This document shows, one piece after another, positions 20,671 to 33,300 of a stretch of DNA of 64,000 nt (position 1 is its first letter; each line of letters starts with the position of its first letter). The stretch is taken from positions 13,654,220-13,718,219 of the forward strand of contig JAEMBT020000001.1 of NCBI GenBank assembly GCA_018873245.2. Reading direction: 5' to 3'. A model generated the notes under the pieces. The model had not been told where the DNA came from. It did no database searches and saw only the letters and a list, made by a program, of their open reading frames with translations. Source of the DNA: Archegozetes longisetosus (taxonomy: Eukaryota; Arthropoda; Arachnida; Sarcoptiformes; Trhypochthoniidae). Made by a program: the position numbers and the translations under genes.

Positions 20671-23600
20671 ATGGCAGACACAATCATTGCATTAACTGAA
20701 TGTTCCATACAAAATGGAAAATATGAGAACGAATTCGAAGAAATAGAAAAAATTGAAGAAGCAAATTATGAAGAATTGTTTAAAGTTAGAAATAAGACAA
20801 ACAATCATGTTTCTGCTATAAAAAAGATCTATTTAAGATCTGAAAACGAAGAAAAGCTAAAGAAACAATTGAAAATTTTATCTATTATTAAAAATGTTGG
20901 TGGCCAAAGAGTTGTCCAGTATTTCAGTGCATGGCTTGAAAATAGATTAATTGAAGAGAATGGTATCAGAACCTATGATAACAATCATGTACTTTACATC
21001 CAATTACAATTATGTGACAACACTTTAAGTGATATAATAAAGGAAATTCATTGTTATTTTTATTCAAAAGATAGCAGAGCTTTGACATATATTGGATTCT
21101 TTATAGCGAGTCAATTATTCACAGAAATACTTAAAGGTGTTAATTGTCTACACAAACAAAACCCCCCACTCATTCATAGAAACTTAAACCCTGGTAATAT
21201 TAATGTTAAAACTGATATTAGGGGAAATTCAGTCAAGATTGGGGAATTCGGTTCAGCAGCCATTCATGAATATCCTGATCAGTCACACACAAGTGGTATA
21301 GGGCGTCCCACATATATAGCTCCAGAAGTTATAAAAGGCAGAAAATACGACACAAAAGCCGACATTTATAGCTTAGGAGTAATTTTTCAGGAGTTATTCT
21401 CTATTGATATAAATAGGTATAAAAAATTAATGCTTGAAGTATAAAAACAATTTTTTGAATTAATTTGTCGGTATTTCCAGAGACTATACAGATTATAATA
21501 AATATTGGATTATAGTAGATGATTATTCAAAAAATGAATTGTCGCTTCTAATGACAAAATATAAAAATATAAGTGATCTATTGGAGCGAATGATGAGAAT
21601 GCGTTATAAAGATAGACTTGATTGTGAAGAAATCCTTGGAGATAAGAGTTTATGGACCTTAAGTGCAGAGGAATTTAATTTTGAAGAAGAGCTCGAAAGA
21701 ATTGGAAGTTTGAAAGAAGAAATGAAACGATCTTATATTTATCCATTGATAATATTCAAGAGGATTGAAGAAATGATGCTTCAATTCAATGAAGATTATG
21801 TGAGAAACGGATTTTACGAAACGAGGTTTGAAGTAATAGAACAACTAAATGAAAAAAGTTTCGGTGAATTGCTTAAAGTTAAAGATAAAATTGACAATAA
21901 TTTTTACACAATAAGAAAGATCAAATTTAAAACTGAATCAGGATACATATTCTTAAAAAAGTTAAGGACGTCTTTCACTATTAATAAATTAAATAATAAT
22001 TTTGAAGTATGGCTTGAGGATGAAAATTCACAATCTAATTATGAAATAACAATTTACATTCAAATGCCATTTTTCGATAAAACACTGAAGGATATAATTG
22101 AAGAAATTAATGAATATTTATGTTTGAAAAATAAAAGTCTATCTCTGATTGGGTATTATATAGCGACTCAATTATTCATTGAAACATTGAAAAGTATTGA
22201 TCATTTACATAAATTGAATCCTCCAGCGATTCATACAGGACTGAATTCATATAACATGTTAATGAAAACTGAAATTAGAGGCAATTCAATAAAATTATCA
22301 GATATTGACTCAGTCGAAGATTATCAATCTAAAGAAAAACAAGGAAAATATGATATAAAAGTGGACATTATGAGCCTTGGAATCATTTTAAATGAATTGC
22401 TTAACATCGACATTGTTAGGTTAGTAGGTTTTTGAAGACATTTTATGTAAATATTAATGTTACAAATCTTGATATTTTCTCATAACATTTAGAAACACTG
22501 CTGACAACGATTTCGTATCCCCAGATCTGAGTTCTAAATATAGTCATGCCATTGGTTTATGCGATAGAATGAGAAGTAAAACCCCAAATGACAGACCGAG
22601 CTGCGAAGAAATTTTGAAAGAAAGTCATTTATGGGGTTTAGACGCGCGTGAATTCGAATTCAAAAAGAATTTCAAAGAGATTGTAAAAAGTAGGGCAAAT
22701 TTCGGCAAATCTTTTGTTTATCAACTCATTATTTATAAATGGATTATCGGACTGGCGCCTTTATTTGAAGAAAATCACATCAGAAAAGACTGGTACAAGA
22801 GAAGATTCAATGAGGGTTTAAGACTTGGAGGAGGCTCTTTCGGAGAAGTTTTTGAAGTAAAAAATAAATGTGATGATAAATTTTTTGCAGTTAAAAAAAT
22901 AAAAATGCAATCTAGTTATGAATATGAGTTTATGTATGAATTAGAAAATTGCCCAAATATTACTAGACTTAATGATGAAAGATTTGTGAAGTATTACGAT
23001 CTGTGGCTTGAAGAAACTCCCACTGAGAAAACTCCATTACTTTATATTCAGATGGAGAAATGTGATACGACTTTGAAAGATATAATTAAAGAAATCGAGG
23101 AAATACATTCTTTCAGAGGAAAAGATTGTTTAACACTTTTAGGCTATCATATAGTTATTCAAATATTCATTGAAATATTAGAAGCAGTAAATAATCTGCA
23201 TAAACTAGAGCAACAAATCATTCATAGAGACTTAAATCCCGTTAATATTATGTTGAAAATAACGCCAAACTGTAGAAGTTTCATCAAAATTACGGATTTT
23301 GGCTCGGCCTGCATTCATAAACACGCAAAGCACACCGCGGACAGAGGAAACATTGTATATATGGCACCTGAGGTTTATGGTGAAGATTATGACACTAGAG
23401 CTGACATTTATAGCTTAGGAGTTGTTATGGAAAAGGATTTGTTCAAAATTAAACTTAACATGTATAATAATGATTCTGTGAGATTAAATTTAAAAAGCAG
23501 ATTATTAAACTTTTTATTTGATATTTTTAGGGAAAATGCCGAAAGTGAGGATCAGCCACCTCTTCTAATATCTAAGTACAGGATTATTGAAGATCTTTGC

Positions 23601-23780
23601 GATAGAATGACTCAGAGAAAACCCAAAAATAGACCTAAAAATATTGACAAAATACTTTCCGATAAGGATTCGTGGCTTTTGAATGAAAATGAATTTGACG
23701 CTCAAAATGAATTTGAAAATATCTCTAACTTAAACGATACGTCATTTGTCTATAAACTTTTGAGACATCTATTGCCATAA
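20671..23780 (+). CDS. Triple kinase-domain protein, eIF2-alpha-kinase-like
   Basis: Exons 20671-21416, 21481-22419 and 22493-23780 join in phase 2 and give 990 aa, or 967 if a further in-frame 69-nt intron (23462-23530) is removed. The ATG at 20671 (MADTII...) is chosen over 20650 because it aligns with the two-domain gene. Domain 1 has a broken glycine loop (EEANYEELF), K51 in AIKK, HRN for HRD and EFG for DFG. Domain 2 is more eroded: NEKSFGELL, HTG for HRD, DID for DFG, and no activation segment between DYQSKEKQG and KYDIKVDI. Domain 3 has LGGGSFGEVF, AVKK, HRDLNPVN, DFG and YMAPEV and is likely the only active domain. Each domain is followed by L-x-x-RM-x-R-x-K...R(P/L)-x-CEEIL helices. 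Known GCN2 also pairs a pseudokinase with a kinase, but its RWD and HisRS-like domains are absent here. Confidence 0.75.
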
Positions 23781-25960
23781 GAATAGGTAAAAGAATTTTC
23801 AAGCGATCAGCTTAAAAGTGGTTGACATTTAAAAGTACTACTTATATTAATAGACAGTGATGCTCAACGCTCGAGCGTTCTAATTTTGCCGAGCGTGAGT
23901 GGACGCTCGAGCGTCTTACCCCCGAGCGCCGAGCGCGAGCGTTGAGCGTCAAGTCATAGTACGTATCTCCCAAATTAGAAATATAGTATAGATATTTTTT
24001 AATGCAAAAAAGTTAGTATTTACTAAATATAAAATTTTACACAACAATTTATGACTTATTCTGTTTTAAAGAATTTAGACAGAATCTTTTTTGAGTCTGA
24101 AACTAAGTGTGTTTACACATGAAAGCGTTTATGAAAGAGGGACAGACAGAAAGAGATTGGTATAAAATGTACTATCAAAAAGTTCTAACATTTAAGTCAA
24201 TGATTATTCAAAAAGTTATAAGCTTAACTTATAAGTTATTACTAGACTTTTTAGTGCTTTTAAATATGGACTCTAATGTATTGCAATCTCTCTCTTTATA
24301 AACGGTTTCATATCTTCAATATAAACATTTTATTTATATGACATCAGATTTTGAACTAAAGTATTTGTTTGGATGGTTTTCAATCAGTGAGTATCATATA
24401 TATGAAATTTATATACAGATAAAGCTACAGCTTAAATAAAATAAGTTAATTTTATGCAGAAAAAGCCTTTCAATTCATGAACTTTGCTTACTTGACGCTC
24501 GGCAAACGCTCGGCGCTCGAGCGCCGAGCGCGAGCGTGAGCGTCGAGCGTGTGCATCACTGTTAATAGAAGAGTAACTTACTAAGAGTTTCAAATTCAAT
24601 TTGTTCTTAAACTATCAATCTATTACCCACAAAATTTTTATGAATTAGTCAATAGTTTTTATTAAGAGCTTAAAATAGTTGTAATTTTTGCTTAAAAATA
24701 AGTATAATAAACTTCTAAAATGTGTTCAAAACTTTTTTTATAACAAGATCAAAAAGTCAAGTTCATTGATCGAAATCGCTTTCAAATCCTTATTATGTTC
24801 ATACTTAACAACCTTATAATTAAAGCTATTAACAGAATTTCTACGATTTGCAATAACTCGAATACCTAATACTAAGTAATCACACGTTCGCTTGAAGAGA
24901 TCTAGTCAAATTAAGACTCTAACTAGATCATTTAGATTTGAATCTGAAAAATGTTTACTCGACTTAATAAGTTTTGAGAACTGATACTCAAGAAGTCTTC
25001 AACCAATTAATTTATTTTCAGGAGAAAATTATTTATCAGAAAGTATTAATATTTTCAGTACATTTCTAAATAGAAATTCAAGTCAAACAATGCTTTTATA
25101 CAATGTCTATAAAACTGAGTCTCATGTTGAGAGATTGTAGGTTCAAAGATAATCAGAGATAAACCAGAGATAAAAACTATTTTTTGAATTGAAGTCTAAA
25201 TTATTAGTAAGATAATAGTCGAAAGTGAGTTGCATACGGTTATCTCCAGAAAGAAACTAAAATAAAATGAAATATTGATGCAAACAATAATCAAACATTG
25301 ACTTATGTGATATCAGTTGACTTAGTTAACTTAGTTATCAACAGAAGGCAACGTACTCCTCATTCCGTTCTAGGTGTCAACAATGTTTATAACGGCAAAT
25401 TGTTTAACAACTAAACTTAAATGACCTAAAGCGATAAAAATACTTCGATTACGTTTATAGGTATTTTGATGAAAATAAAATTTTCATTTGTTTTGACTTA
25501 AATTCAATAATAGTTAAAAAAAACAGATAAGTTTATAGTTTCAATGAGAGAAGGTTTAACTAACTTTTAGGTGTAGCTAAATATCATTGACTTATAACAG
25601 CTCTATAGTTAAATCATTTATTAATGTTTTTACTGTTGAGAACTTGTGTCATAAAATAACTGTTGATTTTAAAAACAGTGAATTTCATTAAAAAAAATTG
25701 TCCACTATTGACAAGATGTTTATTGCTAAGTTTAATAGGAGTGAAGTTTTAGGGAATTAATTTGAAGATAAGTTTATAACTAACCAATGAGTTAAATTAG
25801 TTAAATGAATTAGAAGCATGCTGTTGAAATCAATCTTGGTGCTTTCATTCACTCGTATCGATTCAAAACAATGATAACTGTCCTACCCTAACCTAACCGT
25901 CATGTTTATGCCTGAAGTCGGGATAAATGAAATTCGAACAGATCAGAAGGGGATCCAATG
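23781..25960. other. Gene-free interval downstream of the triple-kinase gene
   Basis: Holds the hAT-type element at 23855-24561, then kinase 3' flank homology (about 24565-24665, matching about 455-560), then AT-rich DNA with no recognised gene. The 64-codon frame at 24107-24301 lies inside the transposon and looks accidental. Confidence 0.5.
23855..24561. mobile_element. hAT-type MITE, 707 bp, exact 8-bp target duplication
   Basis: Terminal CAGTGATGC (23855) and GCATCACTG (ending 24561) are flanked by a perfect duplication TTAATAGA (23847-23854 and 24562-24569). Both subterminal zones are packed with GAGCG/CGCTC words (GACGCTCGAGCGTC, CGAGCGCCGAGCGCGAGCG). The interior is AT-rich with no transposase. 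The insertion begins 74 bp after the stop codon of the triple-kinase gene. The paralogous flank near 440-480 is uninterrupted, giving an empty site. Confidence 0.88.
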
Positions 25961-27390
25961 ATAAAGATTTATTAATACCATATCTTGTGAAGGGCTTCAA
26001 TGACAAAGAAGTGAAAGCTATTTAATGTGGTGGCTCTCATCCAATAGCATTGACAGAATGTAGTCGTGTCTTCAGTTAAGGCTCGAATAAATTTGGTGAA
26101 CTGAATTTGGGATTACAAGAGTTTCTCACATAAATAACCGGGACTGATCGGTACTAATGCAATGTCATGAAATAAGTCGTAGTCAAGAACATAGTATATT
26201 GTTGTCAAATGATGGAGATATTTATGCGTACGATCAGAATAATTTCGGATAACTAGGAATTTCTACTTAATATAATTTATGCTTTCCTACCAGAATAACA
26301 GATTGAAGTAAACTCAAAGATATCATCACACTCCTATTATAATATTTCAGCTATACTTCCAGAAATATTTTTATTACGTTTCGGTAACTTCAACGAAGAA
26401 AATAAATGTAAACTAAATTTCACTGATTCCAAGCCATTCAATGACATTTTTGAAAATCAATTACAAATTACACGTAAGCCTATTAAAGGATTAATTATTC
26501 AATTCAGTGATGATTTTATAATGAATGAACATTTTAACGAAGGACTTTAAAATTAGTAAAATTTGGAGAAGTTAAGATTATGAAAAAGTATACCAAATGA
26601 GAGATTAAATGTTAAGTATGAGACTTATACCTTGAAGATACTAAATTTTCGCTCAATAAAGAAAATTTAATTCTGAAACAGATGAAAAATTTTTACCAAT
26701 TGATAAGATTTGTACGGGAAAATTGTACACTTTTTTGATGACATATAGCTTGATAATAACTTAAATGACGATGAAACTAAAACTAATGAAAAAAATTACA
26801 AAATTTTTATTCAAAACGAATTTCTTGATAAAAATCTAGAATATATAATTAAAGAAATTGATGAAGACTCAGATCTCAAAGCAAAAAATTGTTCAACTCT
26901 ATTGGGCTATTATTTTGCAAGTGAAATATTTATCAAACTACAAAGAGGTTTTAAGTTTTTGCATAAGACAAAACCACTCGCTCATCAAAACCTAAATCAG
27001 GTAATATACTGATAAAAATTGAATCGACGAGCGAATCACATGCTAAAATAGAAAAATTTAGCTTAGATTTTACAGTATTCTGAATTATACAGAGCAACTA
27101 CGTGCAACGGACAGAGAACACATGAATGATGCGGCACCACAAGTACTCAACGATTGAGAATATGACTCTGAAACAAACATTTATTACTCAGGTACAGTTT
27201 TGGAAAACCTAATCTTTCTCAAAACAGAAAGGTAATTAATGGAGAAAAATATTACTCTTAATCAACCGAATGATAGACTAAATTATGAAAAAATTCTCAG
27301 AGACAGACATGAATGAACTATAAATGCACTTGAAATCAATGTTCGAGAAAAGTTTGAGACAGCTTTTAATTCTCATCAAATTTATGAGCC
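25960..27390 (+). pseudogene. Decayed RCC1-repeat / kinase fusion gene
   Basis: Two RCC1-style repeats are readable with stops: KAI-x-CGGSHPIALTECSRVF followed by GSNKFGELNLG (about 26015-26125), and SILLSNDGDIYAYDQNNFG with LGIST (about 26190-26265). Then come ILPEIFLLRFGNFNEENK and KPFNDIFENQLQIT (about 26350-26470). A kinase region follows: FIQNEFLDKNLEYIIKEIDE, STLLGYYFASEIFIKLQRGF, KFLHKTKPLAHQNLNQ, then DREHMNDAAPQV and YDSETNIYYSGTVLENL up to about 27230, and NDRLNYEKILRD-like remains to about 27320. HRD is HQN, so the ancestral domain was already a pseudokinase-type. Many stops and frameshifts make expression as a protein impossible. Confidence 0.6.
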
Positions 27391-30300
27391 TTCTTCCTTA
27401 TAGACTAATAGATACTGAACTATTGTTCGAAGGACGATATTAAGGTGATATCACTATCAATTTATCATCTTGATTCCAATTTATATGAAATAAAAACACA
27501 AATTTTTCCAGCTTTGTAAATATTTATTAATTAACAAACGAATTAAACTTTCAAATTTTTATGTTCATGTCCTTTGTTTTTTATTAAGTCCAAAATTTTC
27601 AATTGGGAAATAGCTAATAAAATTGAGCAGCTTGGAAAAGACTTGTGAATTACTCGCTACAATTAATGTTATAGTGCTTACATAGAAAAGAGGTTCAAGT
27701 ATTATAAATATTTATCAGAGGTGTTTGGGCACAAATTATTATTAATTATTAATATCTTCTTATTTCCAATACAACAAGTGTATGATTTCAACAAAAATCT
27801 ATGTAAAAATTTTAATGGTTGAATGTAATACTTTCTAAGTTTGGCAAGTCATAGACCGGTAAATAGCACGTCAATAAGTCATTAGTTATAATTAGAGGCT
27901 GCCATCAGTTCGGTTGTCCATTTGGATCAATTCGTGACCGAGTGTGGGATCACTAGTCAAGTATAATAGCTATCATATGCACTACAAGTGCATAAGTGTA
28001 TAGACCAGTCTTGCCATTAGCCATATTCCACATAATTATAGGGTTTATATATACGTATAGAGTGCCGGTATTTCTTACCTTCATATCCATCAGAAGAGCC
28101 CATAAGACCCACTACCGAAGGATAACTTAGATTTGTTTTCATAATAACAATAAAAGTTCTTTTGAATAATAAGATACTTTTTTATGTAAAGCACTGGAAG
28201 ATATGTTAATTGTTTGGCTGAAGAAATATTTTTAACTAAAAATGTTTTCATAAATTTCGGCTAAACTTTATGGGCATCTCTTGGAAATATAGAACTTTTC
28301 TAATGGCTTAAGGAACTGATCAGAAGTGCGACTGAGCTATAAATTTGACAGAAATTGATATCATTTATCATTGTAATAATCCATTAACTCTTTGAAAAAT
28401 TTTCACACCAAAGAGTTAACTCTTTGAGAACTGAAATTATTTGAAATTAAAACCCAGAAACTAAGAACTAATAAATTGTTTTGAGATTAAATTAAAAGAA
28501 AGCGATTTGCAATTCGTATAAACAGAAATTTAAATAAAATATACTTTTTTAATGTTTTACACTCCTAGACATTAGCATAAATTTACTTATTTATTGAATT
28601 TTGGTGTACAATTGAAAAGAGTTGTAATCCATCTATTACACCTTTTTGTTATCGGTTACAAGATCTAAATTGGGCTGTGATTTACTCTAATTTCCTTTTG
28701 ATTATGATTGTACCTAAAGGACATTAAAAGATTTTTATCTGAAAAAATTGCATATCTTATGCAAAACTTAATTCAATTAGACCCTAATATTGTTTAGATC
28801 CCAAATTAATCTTAATTACGGAAAACATTTTCAAACTATTTGCTTATGCATTATTCTGAATAACAATGAGCTATAATTAAATTTTCTGTAAAAATATTCA
28901 AATTAAAAAATAATTCTAGACTTTAGGCAGCATCAAATTAGCCGTAATTTCAGTCAAAATGATGCAAATCAAAAATTTGAAGACAGGGCACTATTAGTTA
29001 ACTTGATAGTTACATAGAGGGCTCTAGTGCTCTGTTAAGCAATATTTTAAAACTTGCCATCAAATCTATACTTGAACAGTATTAGAATGAAAAAAGTTTA
29101 GCAACTCATATAGCATTGAAGAAATGGTGCCATTCATTAATATAAGTGCATAACCTATGATAATGATCATCCTATTCGTGACTGCAAGTCATTGATAAGA
29201 AGTTAGTTCTCTAGATCCCAATCCACTCCTACACCGCTGCAGAAGAAGCATAAGTATTGATGATTTTGATCTACCAGACAGTAACGCACACAACAAAATG
29301 TATATTAGATAATAATGATTACACTGTAGTAGTAGAGGAATAATGCATTCCTTCGGCGTTCTCTTTATTATATTTTACACCCACATAACAGACACCACCT
29401 CTTGATCACGATTGTGGGCATGCTATGCATGACTGCCATAAACATCATCGCGAATGAATACTCTCTCCTTATATTAAACCATAAGATATTCTCATTGAAA
29501 AAATCAGGTGAAATTATCTCATATAAGATATTCTGTTCTCATATTCTGTTTCTGCTTAATGTTGTGTATAATTTTATGTTTTTGTTCTCGAAGATAAGAA
29601 CAAAGTTTCTTTCTTTTCTTTTAAACGTGTTTAAGCCAACAGTATATACAGTATCGCTCTTTTGAACAGAGAAGTTATGCTTTTTAACAGTATTTCATTC
29701 CTATATATGCTTAATGTGATACTTGTCAACCTTATTAATGTACAGACTGTTCTTGAATAGCAATGAAAGCTTATTTTAAATTAGAAATTACATGAAGTCT
29801 TACTGCAGTTTATACCAAGAAAACTATAAAAACTCTTCAATTTGGAATTAAGATGATTTTTTGTTTGATTTTCGTAATGAGTCCTTGAATTAATTAAACA
29901 AAATCTTCTTTAAGTTAAGCGGGTTTGACTGTATAGTAAACTCTAGCCCGAAGCTAAATAAGTGTAAAAGTAAGATAATTATAGGTTTGCTCGTGCCATA
30001 AGCCATAACTATTCTGGGGATCAGTTTTTAGTTTTTAAGGTTCTGTATTAGAGCTACGATTCAATTGCAATACAAAACCATAACTTGTGCACAAAAAGAG
30101 GTATTTTTTAAGAAGAGAAGCAAAGTTTGGATTTGCAAAAGTTTTTCAAATGCAAACTGAATCAGAACTTAGTTAACATTCCAATACTAATTGGTTAGCA
30201 AAAAGATTTAGTTTCTAAACAAAGCTCACGATAATGAAAGGCGTATTAGTTTTCAAGTCTATCAGCAAATTGAATGCTTTACTTTAGTTTTAGCGCTACT

Positions 30301-33300
30301 TATCTTTGAGTTTTTCGTTTTCGGGTTTTGGGTTCGGTCTAAAAGCTTATTAACAATAGAAATAAATTATTTTAATAAACAATAGAAGAGTAATAAATAA
30401 CTTATTGGTAAACCAGGATTGAAACACTTCTTAATGATAAATAAGTTATTCGATACTTCCATAACGGAATAACGTTTGGCACAAATATCTCTCATTTTGA
30501 ATACAATGAATTTTTCGGTTAATTACGAAAGAGAAGAAGTAATCGAGAAACAAGTGTCTGAAATAGTTAATAAAAAAGGTTATCTATAAATAGACAATTG
30601 AATAGTAATTGGGAAAAAATGTATTTTTTATGCCTAAAAATGTCCGAACATTTAGATAGGGCAACCATTAGCTGATTTACAATGAATGCAAAATGTTTTT
30701 TATAGCGTTAATATTTAAGCCCATTATAATGTTCCATGACATCTGCTGATGGCATCACTTCGAGCTCGAACTCCCACTACTTTTTTATTCACGAGTTGCC
30801 ATATTTTTAGAACAAATGCTTCCTTAGAGGTAGCGGTGCCTTAAAATCAATGGTGACTATAATATACATAAAGATAGTGAAGAGAAGAGAAGAAAAGGCT
30901 CTAAAAGTAAAGTGCATTAGGTTTAGTGCACGAATAGCATGAATGGCATGATGTGATGTGCCATTTGATCAGAAGCGAAACTACTATTCATTCCTACCAT
31001 TATTACTAGATCTGATGCCAGTAATGCACGATATGGTGAGATAGGACTAGAAGAAAATAGTTTCACCAAACTTGAATCCACCCTCAAATCTAATACACCC
31101 ACTAATCACGAAATATAGCTATGATTGATGTGATCTGATTGTTGGCCATCAACATAATCAACATGAATGGCTTTTCACAACAGAAACCTATCGACTATGA
31201 AATTGGAGTCGAGTCCCAATTGCATAGACATCATGATAGAGAACAAAATGGCAAATGATCTCTTCGGGTGTGGTTTCGACTCAAAAAGTCTTCGCCAAAA
31301 ACCCATTTTCCATAAAGCAAACAATTAAGGATTCCGTGCAATACACGAACCACTAATTGACGAGTACTTTATTCTAGAGATAAGTTTTTAAACTTTTTTT
31401 CGATCTTTTAATTATAGGCTTGTCGTGGAAGAGAGTGTTTTTGCAAATGTTTTTTGTTTAAGAGAGTCATGACTTTGTTATGCTTTCATCGACTATATTA
31501 TCCTTGAGTTTATGGAAACTTTCTGATGGATTCATAATCTAATAGATTAGATATTTGTTTAACTAATGCTAAAACTGCTAATCATATAAAACTCAATGCA
31601 ATCTTATTGAAAGATCTTTTGAACTAATTGTCAGATAATGTGTTATGAAATTTAGCCAAAAGACATGTAAACAAAAGTTTGCGCAAAAATGAGTGACTCA
31701 TTCGCAAAGAGAAAGTGATATCTGATTTAAATTAAGTGATCAGTTTTCAAAGAAGACTATCTAGAAGCCATTATTTCCAAAATGATCACTAGTTTTCTGT
31801 TCGTAAACCATTATTCAGATCTGAGCTAAAAGTTATCTGAGAATAAATGTGATTTAGGAAACATTGAAAACAAATTTTATAAAACAGCTTCTAATACATT
31901 TTAACTCCCTTTCAATTTACAAGTTTTTAATTATGATTTCAAAACTTTTTTTTATCTAACTATTTCTTTAACAGTAATGAAAGTTGTCTCGCCAAGTATT
32001 AAATGATATGCAATCAACGAATTTGCTAATGTTTGAAAGTTTGAAAAGTTGACGTCACGTATTTTGATGCTCTAAATGGACTCTTAAGCATGTGACCAAA
32101 TCAATAAGTGAAACTTAATTCAAGAGTATAAGTTTGAACATTTTAGACTTGAACTTCTCGATCAAAGACAATAAGCCTAAAATAAATGCAAACTTGACAT
32201 CCAATCCATGTAAAATTGATTGACTTGAAAATGAAAATTTAGATTTGATCAAAAGCGACTCAACTTATTTAAAATAGAAAACTGATTAAATAGTGAGCAG
32301 ACAAATTGGCGTCCAATGCTGTTGAAACTCGTAAAACAAATCTAGCGTATTAAAAAAGAGGGCTAAAAATTGGTTAACATAATAAATTAATTTTGCAAAT
32401 ATTTTTGGTCGTCTCTTGAGATCCGCATTTCAACTGGAAAGTCGTGAATCGTGTAAGTCTTCGGTAGCAATGATCGTGATCTGAACAAATTAATTGCCAA
32501 TTGTCAGTTAGCTTCTTGTATAAGAAACCAATCGTTGCTTACTATCTGTATCACTAAACGCCTAATTGAGGCAGCACAACTGTGTTACAAGTCAAATATA
32601 TTGATCGAAAGTCTCAGCAATCTCACTTTTTGAATCAATTATCAAAATATTGTATTTTGAAATTATAGTAACTTTTAGCTTAAAAGCAATAGACCTGTGC
32701 GTTAAAAAGCATAATAACAATAATACTGTTAAGTAAGTGATACTAAAAGTAAATGTGAAGTAGACTATGATTTCGGAGCCCTAAAACCAGCCCCAAATCA
32801 GCAGTAAGAAAACAAAAAAGAGACCCTTTTTTTAAGTTAATATCTGCACAAAAACTAATGGACGTGACGGTAACTCGTGGCCAAACTTAATTTGGAATCC
32901 GGATTCTTAAGAGTGCTAAATGTTAATACATGTGCTTTAAATATTATTAGTGAATCGTGATTACAGCTTAAATCCGCAATTACTTCAAGCTTATAGACTG
33001 TTATATAGATAGACCGCTCTCTTCATGACCATTACCACAACCAATGGTCCTCTTGTTCTCTCTTAACAACTATCAGCTACTGTTCAAACTACTGTATCCC
33101 TACTTTGAAATCGTGATCAAAGACTACTTTTGATGTGTTTTAGAGGACTTAACCAATAGTTGACTTGAAAATACATTGTTTGGTCTATAAGTTTAATGAA
33201 ATTGTTCTCAACTTTAATTGTTGTATTGCAGGTGCTCTGCTTTTTGCCTGCTTTCTATATAAATTTTGCTAACTTTTCTATCTCGATCAGCCATTTTGCA

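Noticed and set aside
29402..29665. 87-codon hydrophobic frame resembling a membrane protein
   Set aside because: Ile/Phe/Leu richness follows from AT content. No family, no copies and no splice context.
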